64,000 bases of DNA from Chitinophaga filiformis. GTDB taxonomy: Bacteria; Bacteroidota; Bacteroidia; Chitinophagales; Chitinophagaceae. Under the pieces are notes generated by a model. It had not been told where the DNA came from. It did no database searches and saw only the letters and a list, made by a program, of their open reading frames with translations. Shown here in pieces: positions 17,655 to 25,137 of this stretch; position 1 is the first letter of the stretch, and each line of letters starts with the position of its first letter. The translations under genes and the position numbers were made by a program. Where the stretch lies: contig NZ_FNBN01000002.1 in the NCBI RefSeq assembly GCF_900102545.1, positions 1,028,264 to 1,092,263 on the forward strand, written 5' to 3'.

Positions 17655-19175
17655 ATGATACAAAGAGATGGCGCACTCACCAGCTTGTGGCAGGGGAATA
17701 CTGCTTCTTACATTGTTTCTAACAGGCCTGATAAAAATGTTGTGTACGATGTGATTATCGTGGGGGGCGGTATTACTGGTATCAGTACGGCATTGCTCCT
17801 GCAGGAGGCCGGTAAACAATGCCTGGTGCTGGAAGCGGTTGAGATAGGTTATGGTACTACGGGCGGCACAACAGCGCATCTGAATACCTTGCTGGACATC
17901 CCTTATTATGTTATTGCACAGAATTTTGGTGAAGAGAATGCAGCACATGTGGCAAGCGCAACTGCTGCAGCTATTGGGCTGATAAGGAATAATGTGCAAC
18001 GTTTCGGGATAGATTGTGGATTTAAAGAGGCAGATGCTTATCTGTTTGCGCAGGATGCTGACCAGGAGAAAGAACTTGAAAAGATCCGGGAGACGTCTGC
18101 AAAAGCAGGACTGGATATTTCCTATGTACAGCAGATACCTGTCAGTATTCCCTTTACAAAAGCGGTAAGGACCAGGGGACAGGCTAAGTTTAGTCCGCTG
18201 GAATATGTGCATGGCATTGCAAAAGCATTTGAGGCTGCAGGTGGCGTTATCATGCAGGATTGTAAAGTGATCAATGTTGATAAGGAAAGTACAGTCAAAG
18301 TGCACACCAATGCAGGCGTGTTCTCTTCTGTGGATCTTATCTATGCAACACATATTCCTCCGGGTATTAATTTGCTGCATTTACGCTGTGCTCCTTACAG
18401 GAGTTATGCGATGGCGGTGACGCTGGAAGATGATGTGTACCCGGAGGATCTGAGTTATGACATGTACGATCCTTATCATTACTACCGTACACAGGCTGTT
18501 AAAGGAGAGACATACCTTATTGTCGGAGGCGAAGATCATAAGACGGGGCTCGAAACGAATACTGAAAAGTGTCTGCTGACGCTGGAGAGCCACGTCAGGA
18601 AATATTTCAAGGTGAAGGAAGTGGCTTACAAGTGGTCGTCTCAATATTTTGAACCCGCGGATGGCTTACCATATATTGGTTATCTGCCGGGCTCCGAAGA
18701 TCATATTTATGTGGCTACAGGTTATGGTGGTAATGGAATGACTTATAGTTCTGTTGCGGCCTTACTGCTCAGGCAAATCATCCTTAAAGAGAAACCAGCA
18801 CTCGAAAAACTGTTTGATCCTAACAGGATAAAACCGGTAGCGGGATTCAGCAACTTCGTCATGCACAACACGGATGTTATCAAGCAATTCTTTGGTAAAC
18901 TGTTCTCCGCTGAAGAGATCAGTCAGTTGACAGAGCTGGCTCCGGGAGAAGGAAAGCTGGTGGAATATCATGATCGTAAAATTGCTTTATATAAGAGTGA
19001 GGAAGGACGGTTGTATGCGCTTAATCCGAACTGCACGCATATGAAGTGTGACGTAAAATGGAATCAGGCGGAGAAGTCGTGGGATTGCCCTTGTCATGGT
19101 ACACGATACAATTATGATGGTAAAGTGATGACTGGTCCGGCGGATACTGACCTGGAAGGTATTGCGTTGACGTGA
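17655..19175 (+). CDS. FAD-dependent oxidoreductase with C-terminal Rieske domain
   Basis: A 506-residue fusion. Residues 30-380 are a DAO-type flavoprotein with VIIVGGGITGISTALLLQ at 34-51. The C-terminal 90 residues form a Rieske [2Fe-2S] domain with CTHMKC and, seventeen residues on, CPCHG, giving the two Cys-His ligand pairs. Such proteins (YhfW-like) are widespread in Bacteroidota and Firmicutes; substrates are unknown. The family is thought to pass electrons from an amine- or hydroxy-substrate flavin site to the Rieske centre. No signal peptide is seen, so it is cytoplasmic. A long open frame on the opposite strand (17565-18380) is a shadow. Confidence 0.9.
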   Translation: MIQRDGALTSLWQGNTASYIVSNRPDKNVVYDVIIVGGGITGISTALLLQEAGKQCLVLEAVEIGYGTTGGTTAHLNTLLDIPYYVIAQNFGEENAAHVASATAAAIGLIRNNVQRFGIDCGFKEADAYLFAQDADQEKELEKIRETSAKAGLDISYVQQIPVSIPFTKAVRTRGQAKFSPLEYVHGIAKAFEAAGGVIMQDCKVINVDKESTVKVHTNAGVFSSVDLIYATHIPPGINLLHLRCAPYRSYAMAVTLEDDVYPEDLSYDMYDPYHYYRTQAVKGETYLIVGGEDHKTGLETNTEKCLLTLESHVRKYFKVKEVAYKWSSQYFEPADGLPYIGYLPGSEDHIYVATGYGGNGMTYSSVAALLLRQIILKEKPALEKLFDPNRIKPVAGFSNFVMHNTDVIKQFFGKLFSAEEISQLTELAPGEGKLVEYHDRKIALYKSEEGRLYALNPNCTHMKCDVKWNQAEKSWDCPCHGTRYNYDGKVMTGPADTDLEGIALT

Positions 19176-19299
19176 GTGTAAAGGAGATCAACGCCTATCG
19201 CTAATAGATAGTTTTCAATAACGGTGCTGGTGACATCTAAAGAATATTTGATCTTGACTTTAGTTTAATTTAATAATGAACATAATGCAATGACAAGGT

Positions 19300-19803
19300 A
19301 TGATTGATTATGGTTATGATCTTGACACAATAAATAACATTTCTGATATACTGAAGCATAAGGGCGAAACACTGGCAGTAGCGGAAAGTGTGACCGCCGG
19401 TCAGTTACAGGTTGCGTTTTCTCTAGCGGAAGGCGCTACGCAGATCTTCCAGGGTGGTATTACGGCTTATAATATCGGACAGAAATCCAGGCATCTGCTG
19501 ATAGATCCCATTCATGGGGCTAATTGCAATTGTGTATCTGAAAAAGTAGCTGATCAGATGGCGGCGCAGGTTGTATCACTTTTTGCAGCAGACTGGGGCA
19601 TTGCTATTACCGGCTATGCTTCTCCTGTACCTGAACAGAACATACATGATTTGTTTGCCTATTATACAATTTATTACAGGAATAAATGCATCAAACATGA
19701 ACGCATTACTGCCCCGCACAATGATATATTGACGGTCAGACTGCATTTTACGAATGCTGTATTGCGGAAATTTTATGATGCCTGCCGCACTATTAACATC
19801 TGA
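19300..19803 (+). CDS. CinA-like (nicotinamide-nucleotide amidase fold) protein
   Basis: A 167-residue protein aligned with the C-terminal domain of CinA/PncC. The core LAVAESVTAGQL replaces the usual AESCTGG; FQGGITAYNIGQK matches the second block, and GIAITGYASP replaces the usual GITGIAGP. The serine after Glu is retained, but Cys-to-Val and Gly-to-Ala changes make amidase activity uncertain. It lacks the N-terminal MoCF domain of full CinA. The next gene follows 50 bases later in the same direction. Cytoplasmic; role possibly NAD salvage or a derived function. Confidence 0.75.
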   Translation: MIDYGYDLDTINNISDILKHKGETLAVAESVTAGQLQVAFSLAEGATQIFQGGITAYNIGQKSRHLLIDPIHGANCNCVSEKVADQMAAQVVSLFAADWGIAITGYASPVPEQNIHDLFAYYTIYYRNKCIKHERITAPHNDILTVRLHFTNAVLRKFYDACRTINI

Positions 19804-19853
19804 CCCCGGATGTGGAATAATCTTTGTCGCTTTCTTCTCTAAAAACGCGTCTT

Positions 19854-20090
19854 ATGGAAAGATTGTCCCTTGAGAAAGAAACCGTACATGTTGACTATAC
19901 CGGGGAAGGTGTTCCCGAGTCAGTAAAAAATTTCCGTCCTAATGTATTCAGAGATGGAGACATGTACCATTGCATCCTGGGCTGTGATCAGGAGACGGCC
20001 GTATTTGGAAGTGGTCATTCAGTAGAAGAGGCTTTGCTCGAATGGGATCATGCTTACCAGGATAAAACGAAGAAACCAAACCATGGATGA
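19854..20090 (+). CDS. small hypothetical protein, HicB-like pattern
   Basis: 78 residues from ATG 19854; an in-frame TTG at 19824 is less likely. The central part DGDMYHCILGCDQETAVFGSGHSVEEALLEWDHAY resembles in pattern (strand, strand, GxSxEEAL helix) the partial RNase-H fold of HicB-type antitoxins, but no HicA toxin is next to it. A strong bidirectional terminator follows ten bases after the stop. Function unknown. Confidence 0.55.
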   Translation: MERLSLEKETVHVDYTGEGVPESVKNFRPNVFRDGDMYHCILGCDQETAVFGSGHSVEEALLEWDHAYQDKTKKPNHG

Positions 20091-20100
20091 ACATGGGATT

Positions 20101-20137
20101 AAAAAAGGCCATTCATATAAACAGAATGGCCTTTTTT
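20101..20137. terminator. bidirectional intrinsic terminator
   Basis: Perfect stem: AAAAAAGGCCATTC (20101-20114) pairs with GAATGGCCTTTTTT (20124-20137) over a 9-base loop. A- and T-tracts on both sides let it serve the plus-strand gene ending at 20090 and the minus-strand gene ending at 20161. Confidence 0.9.
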
Positions 20138-20160
20138 ATCTACTGAAATTATTGAGATTA

Positions 20161-20697
20161 TCAGGGAGTTCCTTCTGTCATATTATCGTTATTATCACTA
20201 CCCCTGCTGTACGTATTATTCTCCTCGTCTTCTGCGCCAATGTCTTCATTGTCGTCATCCAGTTCTGCACCGGGCACATCGAGATCGGCACCGGATGTTT
20301 CTTCTCCAAAGCTGGCTTCATTTAACGGATCACCTTCATCGTCGGTACTATCCAGGGAGGCTCTTCTTAGTCCGTCGGCATCTTCTTCTCCCGGCGTGAT
20401 ATTGGCACTGTCTTCCAGATCCCGTCGTTCCTCATCAGTAACATCAGATTCATTGTCTATGTCATCTTCATCATCCAGGATGCCTTTTCCTTCCTCATCA
20501 TCGGAAGATATGGTGGTATCAGCCAATTCACCGAGAGGTGGTACATGTATATGTTCCTGTCCGGGGATATCTGATACATCGGGTAGCTCCATGTCTATCT
20601 CTTCACGTTGCATCTTCTTTTCGTCCTGCGGACTATCCTGTAGATCCTGTTTTTCTTCAGTGCTTTTTATACGTGTGAATGCTTTTTCCATATTCAT
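20161..20697 (-). CDS. acidic, probably disordered protein
   Basis: A 178-residue protein with long Asp/Glu-rich stretches from residue 60 to the end. The C-terminus (ELDDDNEDIGAEDEENNTYS, then RGSDNND) looks like a short conserved tail seen in small acidic Bacteroidota proteins, although this is from memory and unchecked. There are no membrane segments and no catalytic motif. It starts six bases after a 33-residue membrane peptide, so the two are probably co-transcribed. Function unknown. Antisense frames here are Ser-rich shadows. Confidence 0.65.
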   Translation of the reverse strand: MNMEKAFTRIKSTEEKQDLQDSPQDEKKMQREEIDMELPDVSDIPGQEHIHVPPLGELADTTISSDDEEGKGILDDEDDIDNESDVTDEERRDLEDSANITPGEEDADGLRRASLDSTDDEGDPLNEASFGEETSGADLDVPGAELDDDNEDIGAEDEENNTYSRGSDNNDNMTEGTP

Positions 20698-20703
20698 TAC
20701 TTT

Positions 20704-20805
20704 TTAGTTTTTATTGCCCTGGTCCCTGGTTTTGCGATTGGCCTGCATGACCAGATAAACCACGACGATAATAACAACCACTATCAGCGCAATCAATAAT
20801 GTCAT
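20704..20805 (-). CDS. 33-residue single-pass membrane peptide
   Basis: ATG at 20803-20805, TAA at 20704-20706. The product is MTLLIALIVVVIIVVVYLVM followed by QANRKTRDQGNKN: one very hydrophobic helix (2-20) and a positively charged cytoplasmic tail, a clean membrane-peptide pattern. The stop lies six bases before the acidic-protein start, so both share a transcript. Opposite charges of the peptide tail and the acidic protein make a physical pairing conceivable (inference). Confidence 0.6.
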   Translation of the reverse strand: MTLLIALIVVVIIVVVYLVMQANRKTRDQGNKN

Positions 20806-21111
20806 ATATTGTTTACTGAGAAGTAATACAAATAATCTGCCATGCCGGCAGCGCTCAGTTTGCTGTCTGACTGGTTTACTTCATTCTGTTTTTATGATAC
20901 CGGGGAATACCTGCTTAATGAGGTGATGGCAGCTATATCATCTTTTCCTACCCCGCAAGCGGAGCGGATAAACGTGGATGAAAAGCCTCTTATGGAGAAT
21001 AGCTGGGAATATTTATGCACAAAGCCGGGGACCCGATATAAGCCGGCAACCTTATGAGTGTTTTGTCTCATAATGGCTGGCATTATGCCTGTCGATATAT
21101 GGGGCATATGT
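20806..21111. other. gene-free stretch with one hairpin
   Basis: 306 bases. CATAATG (21069-21075) pairs with CATTATG (21081-21087) over a 5-base loop, 25 bases past the receiver gene stop; it may end that transcript although no U-tract follows. Weak open frames on both strands (20842-21057 plus, 20892-21107 minus) have no domain. Confidence 0.45.
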
Positions 21112-21489
21112 TTATACCTGGGTAAAAAGCTTTTTCAGCTCTTTTACCAGGTCGTATATGGAGGTTGGCTTCTGTATACAACGGAAGGCACCTTTATTGA
21201 TAGCTTCCTGTTGAAGGCTGTAATCTATGCAGGTGGAATAAAGGATGATAGGGATGTGCCGTAGCTCTTTCTTCTTTTTGATCTCTTCCAGACAGGCCAG
21301 ACCATTATATCCTGGCATGTTATAGTCGAGCAGAATAAGATCTGGTTTTGTAACCCGTAATACGCCGTAAGCCATCTCGGCTCCTTCGGCCCAGTTACAG
21401 GTACTATCATTTCCTGCCATTTCTACCGCCTCGTTTAAAATCTCTATTTCATCGGCATCGTCATCGATCAGAAGTATGGACCTTACCAT
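21112..21489 (-). CDS. stand-alone response-regulator receiver protein
   Basis: From the internal ATG at 21489 (MVRSILLIDDDADEIE) it encodes 125 residues, a bare CheY-like receiver; a frame extends to 21522. The acidic pocket is Asp9-Asp11, the phosphoacceptor Asp55 in LLDYNMPG, and the conserved Lys107 in CIQKPTS. There is no output domain. Single receivers of this type are common in Chitinophagaceae and act in phosphorelays or by protein contact. No histidine kinase is adjacent. Confidence 0.88.
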   Translation of the reverse strand: MVRSILLIDDDADEIEILNEAVEMAGNDSTCNWAEGAEMAYGVLRVTKPDLILLDYNMPGYNGLACLEEIKKKKELRHIPIILYSTCIDYSLQQEAINKGAFRCIQKPTSIYDLVKELKKLFTQV

Positions 21490-21738
21490 ATGGAAAATAT
21501 TAAAGCAGTGAGACAATTGCATTCAAGGGATAATCGCTATCCGTCGTGTGTCAATAGTTATTTTTCGTAAAAGGGTATCAGCGTTCCTGTTGGATGAAAG
21601 GAAAAACAATGCAAAAGCATTATCTTTTTTAAGACCTGATAACAAGATCAAACGGTTAATGGCCCAAACCGTTGCGCAATTAAATTTAAGGTATTTTTAC
21701 TGATACCCCAAAAGAAACATGATGTAGATCATACTTTT

Positions 21739-22560
21739 ATGATGTATGGAGTTCAAAATTTCAAAATGTATAATTCAAAAATCCAATGTACCTTCCTTGC
21801 AGACAGAAAACCAGGTAAGCAAATGATGTTGATCCATCGAGGTAAATTCACGTTAAAGCGGGAGAACAGTATACATGCTGCCGCATTCTGTATCCTGCAT
21901 GCCGCGGCGGAGCAGCTTACCCAACATCTCCACCTCTTACATCCCGAAGAACTATCTTATTACGAAACATTAAAATTTGACAAACGCCGGGAGAGTTATC
22001 TTTTAGGCAGGATCTCTGCCAAAAAAGCTATCGGTGCATTATCCCTTTTTGAAGATCTGGGTAAGATTGCCATCGAATCCGGCATCTTTCAGTTCCCGGT
22101 AGTAAAGTATGCCATTACCCGCAACCTGCAGGTCAGTATTACCCATTGCGAAGGCTTAGGGATCGCTCTTTCTTACCCGGAAGTACATCCACTGGGTATT
22201 GACCTGGAACGGACAGATAAGGCCAATACAGAGGCAATTAAGGAACAGCTGACTCCTGCCGAGCTGGCGCTGACAAGAACATCTCAGCTACCCGAGGACG
22301 TAGCCTGCACGATGGTATGGACGATGAAAGAAGCGCTTTCTAAGGTGCTCCGGACCGGATTGACGGTGGATCTGAAACTACTGGAGATCCAGTCGCTGGC
22401 GAAGGAAGGGGACGTTTATACCAGTCATTTCCGGCATCTCATTCAATACCGGGCGATTTCCTGTTATGCCGGGGCATATGTCTGTTCAATAGTAGTGCCT
22501 GGTAAGACGACACCCGAGCTGGAAGAATTCTGGCGGTTTTTCAGGGAAACGGTGTCGTAA
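21739..22560 (+). CDS. 4'-phosphopantetheinyl transferase (Sfp-type)
   Basis: Up to 273 residues; the start is uncertain, with ATGs at 21739 and 21823 both possible. The family motifs are clear: HPLGIDLERTD at about 154-164, where the Asp and Glu bind Mg, and WTMKEALSKVLRTGL near 194-208, the W-x-x-KEA motif. It should load phosphopantetheine on a carrier protein. A target could be the carrier protein expected to partner the ketosynthase and dehydratase at 1-804, or secondary-metabolite synthases elsewhere (inference). A REP-like element follows it. Confidence 0.88.
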   Translation: MMYGVQNFKMYNSKIQCTFLADRKPGKQMMLIHRGKFTLKRENSIHAAAFCILHAAAEQLTQHLHLLHPEELSYYETLKFDKRRESYLLGRISAKKAIGALSLFEDLGKIAIESGIFQFPVVKYAITRNLQVSITHCEGLGIALSYPEVHPLGIDLERTDKANTEAIKEQLTPAELALTRTSQLPEDVACTMVWTMKEALSKVLRTGLTVDLKLLEIQSLAKEGDVYTSHFRHLIQYRAISCYAGAYVCSIVVPGKTTPELEEFWRFFRETVS

Positions 22561-22575
22561 TGATTTAAAATCTTT

Positions 22576-22720
22576 GTGGTGCACCGTACCCGTTCCGGGG
22601 TTAAAACCGATCCCGGATTGCATCCAACCCGGGGTTGAAACCGATTCGGGATTGCACCCAACCCGGGGTTGAAAACCCCGGGCTACAAACAATGAGACCC
22701 CTACCGGGGTCTATCGCGCG
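22576..22720. repeat. REP-like element, copy 2
   Basis: In the 466-base gap 22561-23026. Blocks such as CCAACCCGGGGTTGAAA recur about every 33-35 bases before CCCGGGCTACAAACA (about 22677-22691). The end hairpin pairs AGACCCC (22695-22701) with GGGGTCT (22706-22712). Compared with copies 1 and 3 the fifth stem pair is C-G instead of T-A. Open frames across it encode a repeating FQPRVGCNP-type peptide and are spurious. Confidence 0.78.
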
Positions 22721-22860
22721 AGTGATTCCGTTATGTAGTACGCTTTAACCATGACGTATACATGCCGTATACCCGACGCATCCATGCCTTTGGGTTGGAC
22801 CTGGGAGGAGTATTATCAGGCATCCATTGCACCGATAGCGTCCGACTATACTACGATCCT

Positions 22861-22958
22861 TAACCTATAGGCGCTATAGTCCTACATTAGGCCTGCCGTT
22901 CTATAGCGATGGCTATAGAACAGTGCCTATAATGCCATAGTATAGAGCCTATAGGTTA
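22861..22958. repeat. nested CTATAG-rich palindrome
   Basis: Outer arms TAACCTATAGGC (22861-22872) and GCCTATAGGTTA (22947-22958) are perfect 12-bp inverted repeats. Inside, TTCTATAGC (22899-22907) pairs with GCTATAGAA (22912-22920) over a 4-base loop. Further CTATAG and GTATAC hexamers lie on both sides from about 22760 to 22990. It has no coding potential. It sits just downstream of the DAC-like gene stop. Confidence 0.65.
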
Positions 22959-23026
22959 TAGGTCGCACCCTTATGGTAAACTTATAGTACGCTAATAGCA
23001 TACTTATGTACAATATGGTAACCAGC

Positions 23027-24178
23027 TTACAACAATAAAGTATCTATTCTGTGGGCCTGAACCAGCTGGACCTGTTCTGACCAGGAGAAGACGGTAAAAT
23101 AACCATCCTGGGAGGCAACCAATGCAAGTGCATCCCGTTGATCATGAACGAATTGTGCTGCGGAAAGGTGGCGGGTACCTCCTATTGCGGACGGATGCAT
23201 CAGCTCGGGAGTTCCCCCTATTACGGGTTCAATCATCACCACCCTGTCTACGCCCCTTGAAGACCAGGCCGCCCGGGTGATCTTTGCCCCGAAGGTCAGC
23301 AGTTCGTGGCGGTCGTTGATGAGGGTAGCGCCGTCTACGGCGGTCAAGCCGGTGATATTGTCTACTTCCCGGCGCATGGCGTTCTGCCAGTATATTTCAG
23401 TCACTTTACTTCCGTCCTGGTGGAGGAGGTCCGCTACGCCCGTAAAAGCGGGAGAAACGGGATATGTGAGAGGATGTACGATGGACTCTTTCCATTTATC
23501 GCTGTCTGAGGGTACCAGCAGCAGGATGCCGCCCCTTTTATGCGCCCGCATGGAGACAGCGATCTGGATCAGGACGTTTACCGGGTCATTCCATACGGCG
23601 GAAGAGGTAAGTCCCAGCAGTGAGGTCAGGATATCAGGACTATCCGGCAGTAATCCGCAGGATTCATCCACGATCTTTACCTGGTCGCCTTTTAGCACCG
23701 CTACGTTGGCAAATTTACCCAGTCCGACGCTGCGGCGGTGTTTAACCACGAGCAAGCCGGGTTCGGATACGTCCAGCACAAAGCAGAAATTAGGCAGTTT
23801 AAGGGTGGTGCCCCATATATACAGGTGATCTCCTTCATACCAGATACCTACATGTACGCCGGCCCTTTCTACACCGGGAGCCAGTTTAGTGAGCACACGT
23901 ACGTCAAAAGGTAGCTTTTGTGCAAATTTCAATGGTTTCCCTGCCTGACAGGGGTTCAGGAATGCCAGGGAGATACGGGTAGGGTTACCTTCTTCCCTAC
24001 GCAGACTGGCCCAGAAGGCCACGTCGAGCATTTTCTCAATAAATTTGGCCTGTGGAACCGTGGCAAGGTCTTCTTCCCCACTCACAGCGGCAATGGCCAG
24101 GTGTTTGGAAAAATGAGTTTCTATCTGGTCGGCTACCTTCACGGCAGCCTGATAAGTTGAGTCAAGAGTCAAATCCAT
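23027..24178 (-). CDS. DisA_N/DAC-like domain protein
   Basis: From ATG 24178 (MDLTLDSTYQ) it encodes 383 residues; a TTG at 24193 is less likely. The C-terminal third resembles the diadenylate cyclase domain of DisA/CdaA: HKRGGILLLVP near 213-223, a DGA motif at 282-284 in LTAVDGATLIND, then GGTRHLSA at 333-340 and VASQDGYFTVFSW near 354-366, matching the DGA and RHR motifs except that the third residue is Leu. The N-terminal 190 residues are not recognised. It may be a c-di-AMP synthase or a nucleotide-sensing relative of the DACNV type. It is a single-gene unit without membrane segments. Confidence 0.75.
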   Translation of the reverse strand: MDLTLDSTYQAAVKVADQIETHFSKHLAIAAVSGEEDLATVPQAKFIEKMLDVAFWASLRREEGNPTRISLAFLNPCQAGKPLKFAQKLPFDVRVLTKLAPGVERAGVHVGIWYEGDHLYIWGTTLKLPNFCFVLDVSEPGLLVVKHRRSVGLGKFANVAVLKGDQVKIVDESCGLLPDSPDILTSLLGLTSSAVWNDPVNVLIQIAVSMRAHKRGGILLLVPSDSDKWKESIVHPLTYPVSPAFTGVADLLHQDGSKVTEIYWQNAMRREVDNITGLTAVDGATLINDRHELLTFGAKITRAAWSSRGVDRVVMIEPVIGGTPELMHPSAIGGTRHLSAAQFVHDQRDALALVASQDGYFTVFSWSEQVQLVQAHRIDTLLL

Positions 24179-24350
24179 AGCTATACAATACAATTAGCGC
24201 CAACATCAAAATTAACCTTTTATTCTATGCCCCAAAATATACCACTTATTCCCTTCATATGCCTTCTTATGACATTTCGGCTAAAATGCGCAGGGATTAT
24301 GATGATCTTAGTGTCTCCTCTTTAAGCCAGGATATGGTTATGGTCATGAG

Positions 24351-24377
24351 AAGGAATGTCATCCCCAGGCATTCCTT
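24351..24377. terminator. hairpin after the LytTR regulator gene
   Basis: AAGGAATG (24351-24358) pairs with CATTCCTT (24370-24377) over an 11-base loop. The U-rich side is on the plus strand (TCTCTTTTT), so it is a weaker terminator for the minus-strand operon than for any plus-strand transcript. Confidence 0.4.
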
Positions 24378-24384
24378 TCTCTTT

Positions 24385-25137
24385 TTATTTGAAGATCTTA
24401 AAGGCTTGCAAAAATTCGTCGATATAACGGCGGCTGAAAAAGAGGGTCTCCCCATCTCTGAAGAAGATCTCGTTATTGATTACGTTGATCTTGGTGACTT
24501 CTTTCACGTTCACAATATAATTCCTGTGTACGCGGCAGAACTGGAGAGCAGGCAACTGTATCTGTAGATCCTTGAGCGACTGCTGGATCACGAATTTCTC
24601 GGTATGGCAGACCACCTTACTGTACTTTCCGTCCACTTCTATGTACCGGATGTCATCAATGGCGATCCTTTGCAGGAGGTTACCCTTTTTGATGAACAGG
24701 GTCTCAGAAGCGGGAGGCAATGCCTGCGCAGGGGGTGCCGCAGCCTCCTGTTTGAACTTTGAGAGGGCCAGTTCTATGGCATATTGCAGTTCCAGCGGGT
24801 TATATGGCTTAAGCAGGTAATTGTAGGGCGATGTGAACTTGGCGAGCCGGAAGGTAGTATTATCGTTTGCGCTGGTCAGGAAGATAAAGGGGCGCTTTTG
24901 CTCCCGGTGTTCGTTGATAGTTTCGGCAAAGAGGATCCCATCCGGTTTATCACCCAGGTAAATGTCAATCAGGCAGATGTCAGGGAGCTCCTCGTCATAA
25001 GCAGCCACCGCATCTTTCAACATGGTGGTGATCCTTATGTCAGTACAGCCCAGTTTACGTAAAAAACTCTCCAGGAAATCCGCTTCGGCCGGACTATCTT
25101 CCAGGATGAGTACTTTCAGTTCCTTCATAATGTTCAT
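24385..25137 (-). CDS. LytTR-family response regulator
   Basis: 250 residues; ATG 25128 is an alternative start. The N-terminal receiver has Glu13-Asp14, phosphoacceptor Asp58 in CLIDIYLGDKPDG and Lys110 in YLLKPYN. After an Ala/Pro-rich linker (130-145) comes a LytTR DNA-binding domain with IRYIEVDGKYSKVVC and FCRVHRNYIVNVKEV. It overlaps the 3' end of the kinase gene by 44 bases, so the pair is strongly coupled. Probably it controls its own or nearby promoters; targets are not visible. Confidence 0.92.
   Translation of the reverse strand: MNIMKELKVLILEDSPAEADFLESFLRKLGCTDIRITTMLKDAVAAYDEELPDICLIDIYLGDKPDGILFAETINEHREQKRPFIFLTSANDNTTFRLAKFTSPYNYLLKPYNPLELQYAIELALSKFKQEAAAPPAQALPPASETLFIKKGNLLQRIAIDDIRYIEVDGKYSKVVCHTEKFVIQQSLKDLQIQLPALQFCRVHRNYIVNVKEVTKINVINNEIFFRDGETLFFSRRYIDEFLQAFKIFK

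Noticed and set aside
17565..18380. 271-codon open frame antisense to the FAD-Rieske gene
   Set aside because: Lies opposite conserved FAD-binding sequence, with a Cys/His-rich, domain-free product.
20842..21107. Two opposite short open frames in the gap before the receiver gene
   Set aside because: They are mirror shadows of each other and lack any domain.
22464..22692. Repeating FQPRVGCNP-type peptides on the minus strand
   Set aside because: Translated REP-like repeats; the period follows the DNA repeat, not a protein fold.
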